A stretch of DNA of 64,000 nt from Janthinobacterium sp. GW456P (GCF_002127655.1 NZ_NEHB01000001.1:211972-275971), one strand, 5' to 3'; shown: positions 41,538 through 51,873, counted from the first letter of the stretch. Translations and numbers: made by a program. The notes: generated from the letters alone by a model not told the origin.

Positions 41538-42682
41538 CATGCACCGTCGGGGCGCAGCGTACCGCCTTCGAGCCAGCGCTGCACGCGCAGTATTTCTTCG
41601 GCGCGGCCCGCTTCGTCCTTTGGGGGCGGCAAATAGATGTCGGGTTGAATACCGGCCAGGTCCACCTGCAAATGCGGCAAGCGGGCCGAGCGCGAGGTGG
41701 CGTATTGCAGGTGGCGCTGGCCCGACGGCAAGACGTGCAGGCGCATGTTCGAATAGTCGAGTGCGCCATAGCTGTTGCGGCCGATCAATTTCACATGAAA
41801 GCTTTGCCGCGTCGCCAGCAGGAATTCTTCGCAGGAACTGGCGCAGTCGCGGTCGACCAGCACCGCCACGCGCGCCGGCCGGCGCGGCTCCGGCGTATCT
41901 GCGCGCGCATAGCTGACGGTGCCGCCACTTTGCTGCGGCGCGTATTGTCCCGGCTTGACGGTGCGCATCTGCGCCACGGCCTGGGCCGCGAAGGCCGCGC
42001 ACGCCTGGTCGCCGGGCGCCAGCTGCGCGCAGACTTTTTCCTGGCCTTCGATATTGGCCGGCGTGGCTAGCCATTCGGCGCCCATGGTGAGCATTTCGCC
42101 TGAACTGATCCAGGACAATAGCGGCGCATACGTGCTGTCACTGCCGCCGCCGTTGCGGCGCACGTCGAGTATCCAGTTGGGGCGAGCCGCCAGCGTCCCA
42201 CGATGAGTCTCGAGCAGGCTGGCCAGGGCGGCGCGGTAGCTGCCGTGAAAGCTGGGCAAGGTCAGGAGCACAGTCGAGTCCGATAATATCCGCAGCGCCG
42301 GTTCTTTCGATGGCGCCACCTGTCCCTGCGCGGCGGGGCGGGCCGGCGCCGGTTTGGCGATATCGACCGCGCTGCCCGGCTTCACGTGCAAATGGCCCTT
42401 GCGCCACGTGCGCGCATAGTTTTCCAGGATCGCATCGCACGCCTTGCCGTCGGCCGCACCAGCGGCGGCCTTGGTGGCCGTGGCCAGCGCCAGGTCGAAA
42501 TATGTCTGTCCCTTTTGCTCCAGGTGGGCGCGCGCGCCCGTGTCGTTTTCCAGCAGGAAGGGCGCGATGGCGCGCAAGTCCTGTACGCAGGTTTCTCCCG
42601 GCGTGGCCGCCGCCGCATGGGCGCCGGCCAAGGGGAGGGCCGACAGGGTCAGGGCGGCCAGCGCCAGCAAGTTCAGTGTCAT
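41537..42682 (-). CDS. S41 family (C-terminal processing type) peptidase, exported
   Basis: A 381-aa secreted or periplasmic protein. The signal peptide is MTLNLLALAALTLSALPLAGAHA. The S41 core includes LTLPSFHG, WILDVRRNGGGSDSTYAPLLSWI and the nucleophile region VLVDRDCASSCEEFLLATRQS, followed by LIGRNSYGALDYSN and QPDIYLPPP. The PDZ domain of Ctp/Tsp proteases is absent and the Ser is flanked by two Cys, as in a tricorn-like subgroup of unclear substrate. ATG 42682 is chosen because it begins the signal peptide. The gene converges on cheA. Confidence 0.85.
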   Translation of the reverse strand: MTLNLLALAALTLSALPLAGAHAAAATPGETCVQDLRAIAPFLLENDTGARAHLEQKGQTYFDLALATATKAAAGAADGKACDAILENYARTWRKGHLHVKPGSAVDIAKPAPARPAAQGQVAPSKEPALRILSDSTVLLTLPSFHGSYRAALASLLETHRGTLAARPNWILDVRRNGGGSDSTYAPLLSWISSGEMLTMGAEWLATPANIEGQEKVCAQLAPGDQACAAFAAQAVAQMRTVKPGQYAPQQSGGTVSYARADTPEPRRPARVAVLVDRDCASSCEEFLLATRQSFHVKLIGRNSYGALDYSNMRLHVLPSGQRHLQYATSRSARLPHLQVDLAGIQPDIYLPPPKDEAGRAEEILRVQRWLEGGTLRPDGA

Positions 42683-43012
42683 CGAGGTTCCCGGATGTGG
42701 TGGCGCGGCTGCGCCGGTCATTATTGTCGAAATACAATACATGAAAGATTAAAGAAAAAATATCGATTTCTGGCCGCGCCGTGGCTCGTTCGGCAGCCTG
42801 CCGGCAGATGAGGGCGCCGTGTCGCCGATATGCCGATATCGGCAATTTCCAGCTCATATCCAATAAGGTTGCCAAACTTTGTATCGCCAATCCCACGCTT
42901 TTACCTGTTTCGGTTCTGTGTCGTCCAATATATGGCATAATCCTTGTGGATCACCGTATGACCTGGTATCACTTGATCACTTACTACAGGCTGTGGCAAC
43001 GCTGCATAAATC
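42683..43012. other. 330-bp intergenic region between S41 peptidase and leuC
   Basis: Divergent promoters must lie here. Visible elements are a perfect 14-bp palindrome TGCCGATATCGGCA (42831-42844) preceded by a direct GCCGATA copy (42824-42830), and CATAAT about 80 bp before leuC. No small ORF or leucine-rich leader peptide was recognised. Confidence 0.45.
42824..42844. promoter_or_regulatory. palindrome upstream of leuC
   Basis: TGCCGATATCGGCA is a perfect palindrome with a directly repeated half (GCCGATA) in front of it, 169 bp upstream of leuC. Possible operator; the cognate protein is unknown. Confidence 0.4.
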
Positions 43013-44416
43013 ATGATGAAGACGCTTTACGACAAACTCTGGGAATCCCACGTTGTGCGGGCCGAAGATGATGGCACGACAATTTTGTACATCGACCGGC
43101 ACCTGCTGCACGAAGTCACCAGCCCGCAAGCTTTCGACGGCCTCAGCGTGGCGGGACGCCAGCCGTGGCGCATTTCCGCCAACCTGGCCGTGGCCGACCA
43201 TAACGTGCCCACCACCAGCCGGGTCGACGGCATTGCCGACCCGGTCTCGCGCCTGCAGGTGGAAACCCTGGACAAGAACGCCAGGCACTACGGCTTGACC
43301 TATTTCAACATGAACGACAAGCGCCAGGGCATCGTGCACGTGATCGGCCCCGAGCAGGGCGCGACCCTGCCCGGCATGACGGTGGTCTGCGGCGACTCGC
43401 ACACCTCCACGCACGGCGCGTTCGGCGCGCTGGCGCACGGCATCGGCACGTCCGAAGTGGAACATGTGCTGGCCACGCAGACCTTGCTGCAAAAGAAATC
43501 GAAATCCATGCTGGTGCAGGTCGACGGCGCTCTGCCGGCCGGCGTGACGGCGAAAGATATCGTGCTGGCCATCATCGGCAAGATCGGCACGGCCGGCGGC
43601 ACCGGCTACTGCATCGAGTTCGGCGGCTCGGCCATCCGCGCCCTGTCGATGGAAGGCCGCATGACGGTGTGCAATATGGCCATCGAGGCGGGCGCGCGCG
43701 CCGGCATCATTGGCGTCGACGATACCACCATCAATTACGTCAAGGGCCGTCCGTTTTCGCCGGCCGGTCCGCACTGGGAGCGCGCCGTCGCCTATTGGCG
43801 CACCCTGCATTCGGACCCGGGCGCCCGCTTCGACCTCGTCGTCACGCTCAACGCGCAAGAGATCGAACCGCAAGTGACGTGGGGCACCTCGCCCGAGATG
43901 GTGACCGGCATCGATGGCCGCGTACCGGACCCGGACAATGAGAAAGACAGCGTCAAGCGCGACGCCATCGAAAAGGCCCTGGTCTATATGGCGCTGAAGC
44001 CGAACACGCCGATCTCGGACATCCGCATCGACAAGGTCTTCATCGGCTCCTGCACCAATTCGCGCATCGAGGATTTGCGCGCGGCCGCCGCCGTGGTGCG
44101 CGGCAAGTACCGCGCCTCGAACGTCACCCTGGCGCTGGTCGTGCCCGGTTCCGGCCTGGTGAAAGACCAGGCCGAGCGCGAAGGCCTGGACCGCATCTTC
44201 AAGGATGCTGGCTTCGAGTGGCGCGAGCCGGGCTGCTCGATGTGCCTGGCCATGAATGCGGACCGCCTGGAACCGGGCGAACGCTGCGCCTCGACCTCGA
44301 ACCGCAACTTCGAAGGCCGGCAAGGGCAGGGCGGGCGTACCCACCTGGTGTCGCCCGCGATGGCGGCGGCGGCGGGCATTGCCGGCCACTTTGTCGACGT
44401 GCGGGCCATGCGATGA
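43013..44416 (+). CDS. leuC: 3-isopropylmalate dehydratase large subunit
   Basis: With LeuD it isomerises 2-isopropylmalate to 3-isopropylmalate in leucine synthesis, using a 4Fe-4S cluster. The 467-aa sequence begins [15 protein letters not shown] as in E. coli. It contains the aconitase-family signatures [35 protein letters not shown] and [11 protein letters not shown], and the cluster cysteines in [17 protein letters not shown] and [16 protein letters not shown] second ATG at 43016 is possible. The ribosome site is weak. It is followed by an entericidin gene and then leuD. Confidence 0.97.
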   Translation: MMKTLYDKLWESHVVRAEDDGTTILYIDRHLLHEVTSPQAFDGLSVAGRQPWRISANLAVADHNVPTTSRVDGIADPVSRLQVETLDKNARHYGLTYFNMNDKRQGIVHVIGPEQGATLPGMTVVCGDSHTSTHGAFGALAHGIGTSEVEHVLATQTLLQKKSKSMLVQVDGALPAGVTAKDIVLAIIGKIGTAGGTGYCIEFGGSAIRALSMEGRMTVCNMAIEAGARAGIIGVDDTTINYVKGRPFSPAGPHWERAVAYWRTLHSDPGARFDLVVTLNAQEIEPQVTWGTSPEMVTGIDGRVPDPDNEKDSVKRDAIEKALVYMALKPNTPISDIRIDKVFIGSCTNSRIEDLRAAAAVVRGKYRASNVTLALVVPGSGLVKDQAEREGLDRIFKDAGFEWREPGCSMCLAMNADRLEPGERCASTSNRNFEGRQGQGGRTHLVSPAMAAAAGIAGHFVDVRAMR

Positions 44417-44484
44417 CGGCAGGGACTGGCGCCGCTGGTTTACACTAGCGTTCCCGGTCCCTTATTTACTATCAAGAAATCATC

Positions 44485-44607
44485 ATGAAAAAACTCTTCG
44501 CCCTCCTCATCGCCACCGTCATCTTGTCCGGCTGCAACACCGTCTCCGGCATCGGCCGCGATGTGCAGAAAGTCGGCCAGGTTGTCACTGGCGCCGGCGG
44601 AAAATAA
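44485..44607 (+). CDS. entericidin A/B family lipoprotein
   Basis: A 40-aa small lipoprotein: MKKLFALLIATVILSGCNTV followed by SGIGRDVQKVGQVVTGAGGK. The lipobox L-S-G-C gives acylation at C17, and SGIGRDVQKVG is the entericidin signature. Entericidins are envelope lipoproteins, a toxin/antidote pair in enterics, but single copies with unknown role are common in Betaproteobacteria. It is inserted between leuC (68 bp) and leuD (51 bp), an arrangement I recall from other Burkholderiales. The ribosome site is weak (AAGAAATCATC). Confidence 0.9.
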   Translation: MKKLFALLIATVILSGCNTVSGIGRDVQKVGQVVTGAGGK

Positions 44608-44658
44608 ACCGCGACGTGCCGGCGCCCCGCGCCGCGCGTCTTACCGAGTAGAAACAGC

Positions 44659-45306
44659 ATGGATAAATTTACGATTTACGAAGGCCTGGTCGCCCCGCTG
44701 GACCGCGCCAACGTCGACACCGACGCGATTATCCCGAAGCAATTCCTGAAATCGATCCACCGCAGCGGCTTCGGCCCCAACCTGTTCGACGAATGGCGCT
44801 ACCTCGACCATGGCGAACCGGGCCAGGACAACAGCCGCCGCCCGCTGAACCCCGGGTTCGTGCTCAACGAGCCGCGCTACCAGGGTGCTTCGATCTTGCT
44901 TACGCGCAAGAACTTCGGCTGCGGCTCCTCGCGCGAGCACGCGCCGTGGGCGCTGGACCAGTACGGTTTCCGCGCCATCATCGCGCCCTCGTTTGCCGAC
45001 ATCTTCTTCAACAACTGCTACAAGAACGGCTTGCTGCCCATCGTGCTGTCGGAAAGCCAGGTCGAGCACCTGTTCAATGAAGTCAAGGCTTTCCCCGGCT
45101 ACAAGCTGGTGGTGGACCTGGAGCAGCAATGCGTGCGCACCAGCAATGGTTCCGTCTCGTACACGTTCGAGATCGATGCCTTCCGCAAATATTGCCTGAT
45201 GAATGGGCTCGACGATATCGGCCTGACCCTGCGCCACGCCGACGAAATCCGCGCCTTCGAAGAACGCCACTTGAATAGCCAGCCGTGGCTGGCCAACGTC
45301 ATCTAA
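44659..45306 (+). CDS. leuD: 3-isopropylmalate dehydratase small subunit
   Basis: Swivelling-domain partner of LeuC, 215 aa. Typical blocks are [53 protein letters not shown] and [26 protein letters not shown]. It is followed after 10 nt by leuB, so the two are certainly co-transcribed, with leuC and the entericidin gene upstream. Confidence 0.97.
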   Translation: MDKFTIYEGLVAPLDRANVDTDAIIPKQFLKSIHRSGFGPNLFDEWRYLDHGEPGQDNSRRPLNPGFVLNEPRYQGASILLTRKNFGCGSSREHAPWALDQYGFRAIIAPSFADIFFNNCYKNGLLPIVLSESQVEHLFNEVKAFPGYKLVVDLEQQCVRTSNGSVSYTFEIDAFRKYCLMNGLDDIGLTLRHADEIRAFEERHLNSQPWLANVI

Positions 45307-45316
45307 AGATCATTCC

Positions 45317-46387
45317 ATGAAAATTGCAATCTTACCCGGCGACGGTATCGGTCCTGAAATCGTCGCGCAAGCCGTCAAGGTCTTGAATGTGCTGGGCGAA
45401 TCGTTCGAGCTGGAAAGCGCGCCCGTGGGCGGCGCCGGCTATGCGGCCCATGGCCATCCTTTGCCGGAAGGCACCCTGGCGCTGGCGAAAGCGGCCGATG
45501 CCGTGCTGTTCGGCGCCGTGGGCGACTACAAATACGACAACCTCGAGCGCCAGTTCCGTCCCGAGCAAGCCATTTTGGGCTTGCGCAAGAACCTGGGCCT
45601 GTTCGCCAACCTGCGTCCGGCCATTTTGTACCCGGAACTGGCGGGCGCCTCGACCCTGAAGCCGGAAGTGGTGTCCGGCCTGGATATTTTGATCATCCGC
45701 GAATTGACGGGCGACATCTATTTCGGCCAGCCGCGCGGCGTGCGCGAATGCCCGGACGGCCCGTTCAAGGGCCAGCGCGAGGGTTTTGACACCATGCGCT
45801 ATGCGGAAGGCGAAATCCGCCGCATCGCCCACGTGGCGTTCCAGGCCGCGCAAAAGCGCGACAAGCGCCTCACCAGCGTGGACAAGGCGAACGTGCTGGA
45901 AACCTTCCAGTTCTGGAAAGACATCGTCATCGACGTGCACAAGGAATATCCGGACGTGGCGCTCGATCACATGTATGTCGACAACGCGGCCATGCAGCTG
46001 GTGCGGGCGCCGAAGAAATTCGACGTCATGGTGACCGGTAACATGTTCGGCGACATCTTGTCGGATGCGGCCGCCATGCTGACGGGCTCGATCGGCATGC
46101 TGCCGTCGGCCTCGCTCGATGCCAACAACAAGGGCTTGTACGAGCCATCGCACGGCTCGGCGCCCGATATCGCCGGCAAGGGCATCGCCAATCCGCTGGC
46201 GACGATTTTGTCGGCCGCCATGATGCTGCGCTATTCGCTGAACCGCGCAGAGCAGGCAAGCCGCATCGAGGGGGCCGTCAAGCAAGTGCTGGCGCAGGGG
46301 CTGCGTACGGCCGACATCCACGAAGCGGGCACGACTTTGGTCGGTACCGAGGCGATGGGTGATGCAGTTGTAAAAGCGCTGGGATAA
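45317..46387 (+). CDS. leuB: 3-isopropylmalate dehydrogenase
   Basis: NAD-dependent oxidative decarboxylation of 3-isopropylmalate, the third leucine pathway step. The 356-aa protein has the start [16 protein letters not shown], the substrate region [30 protein letters not shown], the catalytic Lys in [16 protein letters not shown], and the metal-binding [13 protein letters not shown] and [15 protein letters not shown], then the NAD-binding [20 protein letters not shown]. It starts 10 nt after leuD, and asd follows. Confidence 0.97.
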   Translation: MKIAILPGDGIGPEIVAQAVKVLNVLGESFELESAPVGGAGYAAHGHPLPEGTLALAKAADAVLFGAVGDYKYDNLERQFRPEQAILGLRKNLGLFANLRPAILYPELAGASTLKPEVVSGLDILIIRELTGDIYFGQPRGVRECPDGPFKGQREGFDTMRYAEGEIRRIAHVAFQAAQKRDKRLTSVDKANVLETFQFWKDIVIDVHKEYPDVALDHMYVDNAAMQLVRAPKKFDVMVTGNMFGDILSDAAAMLTGSIGMLPSASLDANNKGLYEPSHGSAPDIAGKGIANPLATILSAAMMLRYSLNRAEQASRIEGAVKQVLAQGLRTADIHEAGTTLVGTEAMGDAVVKALG

Positions 46388-46432
46388 AATAGTCTAATGA
46401 CGGCAGTCGCCGTCTCATCTTGAGGAATGGTA

Positions 46433-47560
46433 ATGAAATTAGTTGGCTTGGTAGGTTGGCGCGGTATGGTCGGTTCGGTCCTGATGCAGCGCATGCAGGA
46501 AGAGGGCGATTTCGCCCACATCGAACCGGTGTTTTTCACGACGTCGAACACGGGCGGCGCGGCGCCGGCCATGGCGAAGAATGAAACCATCCTCAAGGAT
46601 GCCAACAACATCGCCGAACTGTCCAAGTGCGACATCATCATTTCCTGCCAGGGCGGCGACTACACCAGCGCCGTCTTCCCGCAGCTGCGCGCCAGCGGCT
46701 GGGACGGTTACTGGATCGATGCGGCCTCGACCTTGCGCATGGAAAAAGACGCCGTCATCGTGCTCGACCCCGTCAACCTGCACGTCATCAAGGATGCGCT
46801 GGGCAAGGGCGTCAAGAACTACATCGGCGGCAATTGCACCGTCTCCTGCATGATGATGGGCCTGGGCGGCCTGTTCCAGCACGATCTGATCGACTGGATG
46901 ACGTCGATGACCTACCAGGCGGCCTCGGGCGGCGGCGCACAGCACATGCGCGAACTGCTGACGCAATTTGGCACCATCAACAGCTCCGTCAAGGCGCTGC
47001 TGGACAACCCGGCTTCCGCCATCCTGGAAATCGACCGCCAGGTGCTGGCCACCCAGCACGGTTATTCCCCGGACGAAATCAAGCAGTTCGGCGCGCCGCT
47101 GGCCGGCAACCTGATCCCGTGGATCGACAAGGACCTGGGCAACGGCCAGTCGAAGGAAGAGTGGAAGGCGGGCGCGGAAACGAACAAGATCCTGGGCCGC
47201 GGCATCGATTTCGGCAGCAAGGAAATTCCCGTCGACGGCCTGTGCGTGCGCATCGGCGCCATGCGCTGCCATTCCCAGGCACTGACCATCAAGCTGAAGA
47301 AAGACGTGCCGCTCGACGAGATCAACGAAATTATCGCCAGCAACAATCAATGGGTGAAATTCGTGCCGAACACGCGCGAAGCGTCCGTGCGCGACCTGTC
47401 GCCGGCGGCCGTCACGGGCAGCCTGACGATACCCGTCGGCCGCGTGCGCAAGATGAGCATGGGCGGCGAATACCTGTCCGCCTTCACCGTGGGCGACCAG
47501 TTGCTGTGGGGCGCGGCCGAGCCGCTTCGCCGCATGCTGCGTATTTTGTTGGATGCGTAA
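46433..47560 (+). CDS. asd: aspartate-semialdehyde dehydrogenase
   Basis: Converts aspartyl-4-phosphate to aspartate semialdehyde, at the branch to lysine/diaminopimelate, threonine and methionine. The 375-aa protein opens [21 protein letters not shown] and carries the catalytic Cys in [31 protein letters not shown], and the active-site His in [16 protein letters not shown]. Of two in-frame ATGs (46427, 46433) the second is at the right distance from GAGGA and matches the E. coli start. It ends at a strong terminator. Confidence 0.97.
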   Translation: MKLVGLVGWRGMVGSVLMQRMQEEGDFAHIEPVFFTTSNTGGAAPAMAKNETILKDANNIAELSKCDIIISCQGGDYTSAVFPQLRASGWDGYWIDAASTLRMEKDAVIVLDPVNLHVIKDALGKGVKNYIGGNCTVSCMMMGLGGLFQHDLIDWMTSMTYQAASGGGAQHMRELLTQFGTINSSVKALLDNPASAILEIDRQVLATQHGYSPDEIKQFGAPLAGNLIPWIDKDLGNGQSKEEWKAGAETNKILGRGIDFGSKEIPVDGLCVRIGAMRCHSQALTIKLKKDVPLDEINEIIASNNQWVKFVPNTREASVRDLSPAAVTGSLTIPVGRVRKMSMGGEYLSAFTVGDQLLWGAAEPLRRMLRILLDA

Positions 47561-47596
47561 CAGCAAGCAATTGGCAATCAATCGCTGATCAAGATC

Positions 47597-47626
47597 AAGC
47601 CGGGGCTGTTTTCCCGGCTTTTTTTT
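47597..47626 (+). terminator. rho-independent terminator after asd
   Basis: AAGCCGGG (47597-47604) and CCCGGCTT (47613-47620) form an 8-bp stem with an 8-nt loop, followed by a T run to 47626, 36 nt after the asd stop. Confidence 0.9.
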
Positions 47627-47719
47627 CGCCCTGAGCCCGTCAAGGCTCAACCATGCGGAGCTTGCATAGCTCTGGGCATGATGATATGTTGATACCTCTG
47701 GAAAAGTAACAGTTTTCCC

Positions 47720-50290
47720 ATGTCAACTAAGATGCCGCCAACTATGCCTGTACACACTCGTCCCCGGGTCGCCTCCCTTGCCATTAAAACACTCAGCAGC
47801 GCTGTCGCCTGTGCGGTGTTGTTGTCACCGACGGCATCCGCAGCCGAGCTGGGCAAGATCACCGTGCTGTCCGCCGCCGGTCAGCCGCTGCGCGCCGAGG
47901 TCGAATTATCGGCCATCAAACCAGGCGAGGCAGCGAGCCTGCTGGCCAAGCTGGCGCCGCCGGAGGCCTATCGCCAGGCCAACGTGGAATTCAATCCCGC
48001 GTTGAACGCCTTGACGTTTGCCGTGGAAAATCGCAATGGCAAGCCCTTCATCCGTATCAGCTCGGCGCAGCCGGTGGCCGAGCCCATGGTGGATCTTTTG
48101 CTGGAACTGAGCGGCAAGAGCGGGCGCCAGGTGCGCGAATACGCGTTCGTGCTCGACACGCCGGAAGCGCGCCAGACGCGCGGCGCGCAAGTGACGGCGC
48201 CGGCCGAACCGGGCAAAGGCAAGGCGGCCGCCGATGCCGCTCCAGCTGCGGCGAAAAAACCGGCCGGCGAATACAAGGTCAAGACGGGCGATACCCTGAG
48301 CCGCATCGCCAGCGAACTGAAGCCTTCGGGCGTGTCGCTCGACATGATGCTCGTCGCCCTGTACCGCGCCAATCCCGACGCCTTCAAGGGCGAGAACATG
48401 AACCGCATGCAGGCTGGACGCATCCTGGCCGTGCCGGGCGCGGACGCCGTGCGCGCCACCGGTGCGGCCGAAGCGAAGGGCATCGTGACGGCGCACGCCA
48501 TCGATTTCGAAGCCTACCGCAACAAGCTGGCAGGTCAGGTGTCGCAAAGCAAGCCGGCCAAGGCCGCGCAAGCGACGCAAAGCACGGCCGGCAAGATCGG
48601 ACCTACCCGCGTGCAGGAAAAGCCGACGGCCGTGAGCGAGTCGCAAGACAAGCTGAAACTGTCGAAGGCGGAGCCGGCGGCCAAGTCGGCCGGCAAGAGC
48701 GCCGTCGCCAGCGAGGAAGACAAGATCGCCAAGGCGAAACAGGTCGATGAAGCGGCCGCGCGCGTCAAGGAGCTGGAAAAGAACGTCAGCGACCTGGAAA
48801 AGTTGATGGCCGTCAAGAGCAAGGCCATGGCCGACAAGAGCGCCCCGGCGCCCGCCAAGCCGGCCGAGACCGCTGCCAGCGCACCCGCCAGCGCGCCGGC
48901 CGAGGCGCAGCCGCCCGTACCCAAGGCCAAACCGGTGCCGCTGGTGAAAAAACCATCGCCGCTGGAGCCGACGATTACCGACAAGATCAATGATCACCTG
49001 GGTGCCATCGGCATCGGCATCGCCGCGCTGCTGGCGGCCGTGGCCGCACTGGTGGTCGCGCGGCGCCGCAAGGAGGCGCCGCCGCCAGCCCAGGGCGATA
49101 TCGCCCCCGTGGTCGAGCCGGAACCGGAAGCGCCCGTGACGCCGCCGTCCGGCCTGGCGCCGGAAGATCAGCAGTCCGAAGCGAGCAATCACCTGTTCGG
49201 TACGGGCGCGGCCGCTGCCGGCGTGGCCGCCGCGGCGGGCGCCAGCATGCTCGATGCGAATGAAACGGACCCCGTCGCCGAAGCGGACGTGTATATCGCT
49301 TACGGCCGCGATGGTCAGGCGGAAGATATCCTCAAGGAAGCCTTGCGCATCCACCCGGAACGCCATGCGGCCCGCCTGAAGCTGCTGGAAATCTATTCGG
49401 CCCGCAACGACATGCGCGCGTTTGAAGATCAGGCCAGCGAGCTCTACAGTCTGACGCGTGGACAGGGTGAGGAGTGGCCGCAGGCGGCCGCGCTGGGGCT
49501 GGCGCTCGATCCCACGAATCCCCTGTATGGCGATACGGAAGACGACGCCGTTGTCAGCCTGAGCAAGGGTGCCGGCGGCGACGTGCATGGCCACAGCATG
49601 GACTTGCCCGACGATTTGTCGACGCCCGCGCCCGCTCCGCTGGCCGACCTGGCGCCGGCCGAGCCGGTGTCCTCCGTGACGGCCCGCGATGCGCGCGACC
49701 CCCTCGATTTTGACCTCGACAGCCTCGATTTCGAACCCGTTTCCACCAGCGAGCCGATCGTCATGCCGGGGCCGGACAGCACGCCGCCATCCCCGGCGCA
49801 CGATGCGCAGTATGATGCCAGCATGGATTTCGGCCTCGATCTGGAACCGCCGGCCGGTCCCGTCAATGGCGTGGGCGCCGGTTTGACGCCATTGCCTGAT
49901 CCGTTGAAGGAGGTCGACCTGGCCCATTTCGACCTCGATGAACCGGTGGCGCCCGCTGCCGCGCCCGTCGCGGCGGCCGAGCCGTCCCTCGACAGTCTGT
50001 TCGACGATGCGCAAGCGCCCGCCACCTTGCCGGAAGCCATCCCACCGGCACAGGAATTCGACCTGTCCGGCATCGACCTGGACCTCAACGATGGCAAGAC
50101 GGCCAGCGTCGGCGTGGACGACCCGTTGTCGGCCATCCACATGGAAATGGATACCAAGCTGGACCTGGCGATCGCATACCAGGAAATCGGCGACAAGGAA
50201 GGGGCGCGCGAGCTGATCGATGAGGTCATCAAGGGCGGCAGCGAAGAGCAGGTCGCCAAGGCGAATACCATGAGAGCTTTGCTGAGCTAG
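47720..50290 (+). CDS. fimV: FimV/HubP-type polar hub protein
   Basis: An inner-membrane polar landmark protein of 856 aa linked to type IV pili, flagella or chromosome polarity. It has a signal peptide (SAVACAVLLSPTASAAELGKITV) and the FimV N-terminal domain ITVLSAAGQPLRAEVELSAI. A periplasmic LysM-like domain lies at about 187-245 (YKVKTGDTLSRIASELKPSGVS), followed by an Ala/Lys coiled region and a membrane helix (IGIGIAALLAAVAALVVARRRK). The cytoplasmic part is acidic with repeated LDFDLDSLDFE-like segments and TPR-like ILKEALRIHPERHAARLKLLEIY. The conserved FimV C-terminal domain is MDTKLDLAIAYQEIGDKEGARELIDEVIKGG. The upstream ribosome site is weak, and ATG 47744 is an alternative. Confidence 0.9.
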   Translation: MSTKMPPTMPVHTRPRVASLAIKTLSSAVACAVLLSPTASAAELGKITVLSAAGQPLRAEVELSAIKPGEAASLLAKLAPPEAYRQANVEFNPALNALTFAVENRNGKPFIRISSAQPVAEPMVDLLLELSGKSGRQVREYAFVLDTPEARQTRGAQVTAPAEPGKGKAAADAAPAAAKKPAGEYKVKTGDTLSRIASELKPSGVSLDMMLVALYRANPDAFKGENMNRMQAGRILAVPGADAVRATGAAEAKGIVTAHAIDFEAYRNKLAGQVSQSKPAKAAQATQSTAGKIGPTRVQEKPTAVSESQDKLKLSKAEPAAKSAGKSAVASEEDKIAKAKQVDEAAARVKELEKNVSDLEKLMAVKSKAMADKSAPAPAKPAETAASAPASAPAEAQPPVPKAKPVPLVKKPSPLEPTITDKINDHLGAIGIGIAALLAAVAALVVARRRKEAPPPAQGDIAPVVEPEPEAPVTPPSGLAPEDQQSEASNHLFGTGAAAAGVAAAAGASMLDANETDPVAEADVYIAYGRDGQAEDILKEALRIHPERHAARLKLLEIYSARNDMRAFEDQASELYSLTRGQGEEWPQAAALGLALDPTNPLYGDTEDDAVVSLSKGAGGDVHGHSMDLPDDLSTPAPAPLADLAPAEPVSSVTARDARDPLDFDLDSLDFEPVSTSEPIVMPGPDSTPPSPAHDAQYDASMDFGLDLEPPAGPVNGVGAGLTPLPDPLKEVDLAHFDLDEPVAPAAAPVAAAEPSLDSLFDDAQAPATLPEAIPPAQEFDLSGIDLDLNDGKTASVGVDDPLSAIHMEMDTKLDLAIAYQEIGDKEGARELIDEVIKGGSEEQVAKANTMRALLS

Positions 50291-50324
50291 CAATGCCCGC
50301 CGGTGCGGCAGGCTGCCGCGCCGG

Positions 50325-50330
50325 TATAAT
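50325..50330 (+). promoter_or_regulatory. consensus -10 element of truA, leaderless arrangement
   Basis: TATAAT ends 6 nt before the truA ATG (50337), so the transcript would start at or next to the A of ATG. No Shine-Dalgarno exists. The -35 is weak (GGTGCG at 17-nt spacing). A short GC hairpin (GCGGCAG-G-CTGCCGC) lies just upstream. Confidence 0.55.
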
Positions 50331-50336
50331 GCTTCG

Positions 50337-51167
50337 ATGCAAAATATTACGACAGCAACGCCATTGAAGCGTATCGTCCTCGGCCTGCAGTACGACGGCA
50401 CGGCCTGGCATGGATACCAGAAACAGGAAGACGGGCAAACGGTGCAGGACCAGCTGGAAAACGCGCTGGAACAGTTCGCCCGCGTGCGCCTGGCCACCAC
50501 CTGCGCCGGCCGCACGGATACGGGCGTGCATGCGCTCGAGCAAGTCGTGCATTTCGATACGGAACTGAACCGCGACGTGCACTCGTGGGTACGCGGCGTC
50601 AATGCCTTCCTGCCGAAATCGATCGTCGTGCGCTGGGCCAAGGAACTTGACGGCGATCCGACGGTCAATGACTTCTTTCACGCCCGTTTCAGCGCCCGTG
50701 CGCGCACCTATCATTATGTGTTGTACAACAACGCCACCCGTTCGCCGCTGGTGGAAGGACGCGCCGGCTTCTTTTTCCGTCCGCTGGACGTGGAACTGAT
50801 GCGCCAGGCCGTGCAACCGCTGCTGGGCTGGCATGATTTCACGGCCTTCCGCGCCGCGCAATGCCAGGCCAAGTCGCCCGTCAAGCTCATGCACGACATC
50901 CGTATCGAGCGGCGCGGCGACTGCGTGATTTTTACGATTACGGCCAATGCCTTCCTGCACCACATGGTGCGCAACCTGGTCGGTTCGCTCGTCTACATCG
51001 GCACGGGGCGCGAAAAGCCCGACTGGCTCGGGCATTTGCTGGAGAGTAAAGACCGCCACGCGGCGGCGCCCACCTTCATGCCGGACGGCCTGTACCTGGC
51101 GCAGATCGATTACGATCCGAAATGGGAGCTGCCGCAAGACAGCAGCAGCGCCTTGCCCTGGTTTTGA
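50337..51167 (+). CDS. truA: tRNA pseudouridine(38-40) synthase
   Basis: Isomerises U38-U40 in the tRNA anticodon arm. The 276-aa protein shows VLGLQYDGTAWHGYQKQ, the catalytic Asp in CAGRTDTGVHALEQVVHFDT, HARFSARARTYHYVLYN, HDFTAFRAAQCQAKSPVK and FLHHMVRNLVGSLVYIG. It is first in the truA-trpF-trpB-trpA-accD-folC series. It lies 46 bp after fimV with a perfect TATAAT immediately upstream and no ribosome site, suggesting a leaderless message. Confidence 0.97.
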   Translation: MQNITTATPLKRIVLGLQYDGTAWHGYQKQEDGQTVQDQLENALEQFARVRLATTCAGRTDTGVHALEQVVHFDTELNRDVHSWVRGVNAFLPKSIVVRWAKELDGDPTVNDFFHARFSARARTYHYVLYNNATRSPLVEGRAGFFFRPLDVELMRQAVQPLLGWHDFTAFRAAQCQAKSPVKLMHDIRIERRGDCVIFTITANAFLHHMVRNLVGSLVYIGTGREKPDWLGHLLESKDRHAAAPTFMPDGLYLAQIDYDPKWELPQDSSSALPWF

Positions 51168-51189
51168 TCTGCATCAACAAAGGATGAAC

Positions 51190-51873
51190 ATGCCACGCAC
51201 ACGCATCAAGATCTGCGGCCTGACCAGAGTCGAAGACATCCACGCCGTCGTGGCGGCGGGCGCCGACGCCGTCGGCTTCGTGTTTTATCCGAAAAGCCCC
51301 CGTTACGTCACGCCGGCACAGGCGGCCGGACTGATCGCCGCCATGCCGCCCTACGTGACGACCGTGGGCCTGTTCGTCAACGCCACGCTGGACGAAGTGC
51401 GGGCCACCCGGGCCGTGGCGCCCTTGTCGCTGCTGCAATTTCACGGCGACGAGACGCCCGAGCACAGCGCCGCGCTCGCCGGCGCCGTGAATACGCCGTT
51501 TACGCAAGTGTTTCGCGTCAAACCCGACACCAGCTTTGAAGATTTGCTAGAATACGAGCAGCGCTATCGCGCCGCCAGTCCCTTGTTTTCCAGCCTCTTG
51601 CTCGATACTTATGTGGATGCGTATGGCGGTGCAGGAAAGGTATTCGATTGGTCCCTCATTCCAGAAGAACTCGCGCCTCGGGTCGTTTTAAGTGGTGGCT
51701 TGAGCGTACAAAACGCGACTGACGCAGTGGTGCGCGTGCGCCCTTACGCCGTCGACATCAGCAGTGGTGTCGAAGCGTCCAAGGGCATCAAGGACGCATC
51801 CAAAATCCGCGCGTTCATCGCCGCGGTCCAGGATGCCGATGCCATCATTGCCAGAGGAAACCACCATGACTGA
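51190..51873 (+). CDS. trpF: phosphoribosylanthranilate isomerase
   Basis: Third step of tryptophan synthesis from anthranilate, a TIM barrel of 227 aa. It contains the catalytic Cys in [30 protein letters not shown], the general-acid Asp in [18 protein letters not shown], and the phosphate-binding [15 protein letters not shown] and [18 protein letters not shown] 51190 is at 6-nt spacing from AAAGGA, while an upstream ATG (51184) is too close. Its stop overlaps trpB by 8 nt. Confidence 0.96.
   Translation: MPRTRIKICGLTRVEDIHAVVAAGADAVGFVFYPKSPRYVTPAQAAGLIAAMPPYVTTVGLFVNATLDEVRATRAVAPLSLLQFHGDETPEHSAALAGAVNTPFTQVFRVKPDTSFEDLLEYEQRYRAASPLFSSLLLDTYVDAYGGAGKVFDWSLIPEELAPRVVLSGGLSVQNATDAVVRVRPYAVDISSGVEASKGIKDASKIRAFIAAVQDADAIIARGNHHD

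Noticed and set aside
49444-50271. 275-codon minus-strand frame within fimV
   Set aside because: It is Ser/Gly-rich shadow of the acidic FimV cytoplasmic region, with no ribosome site or homology.
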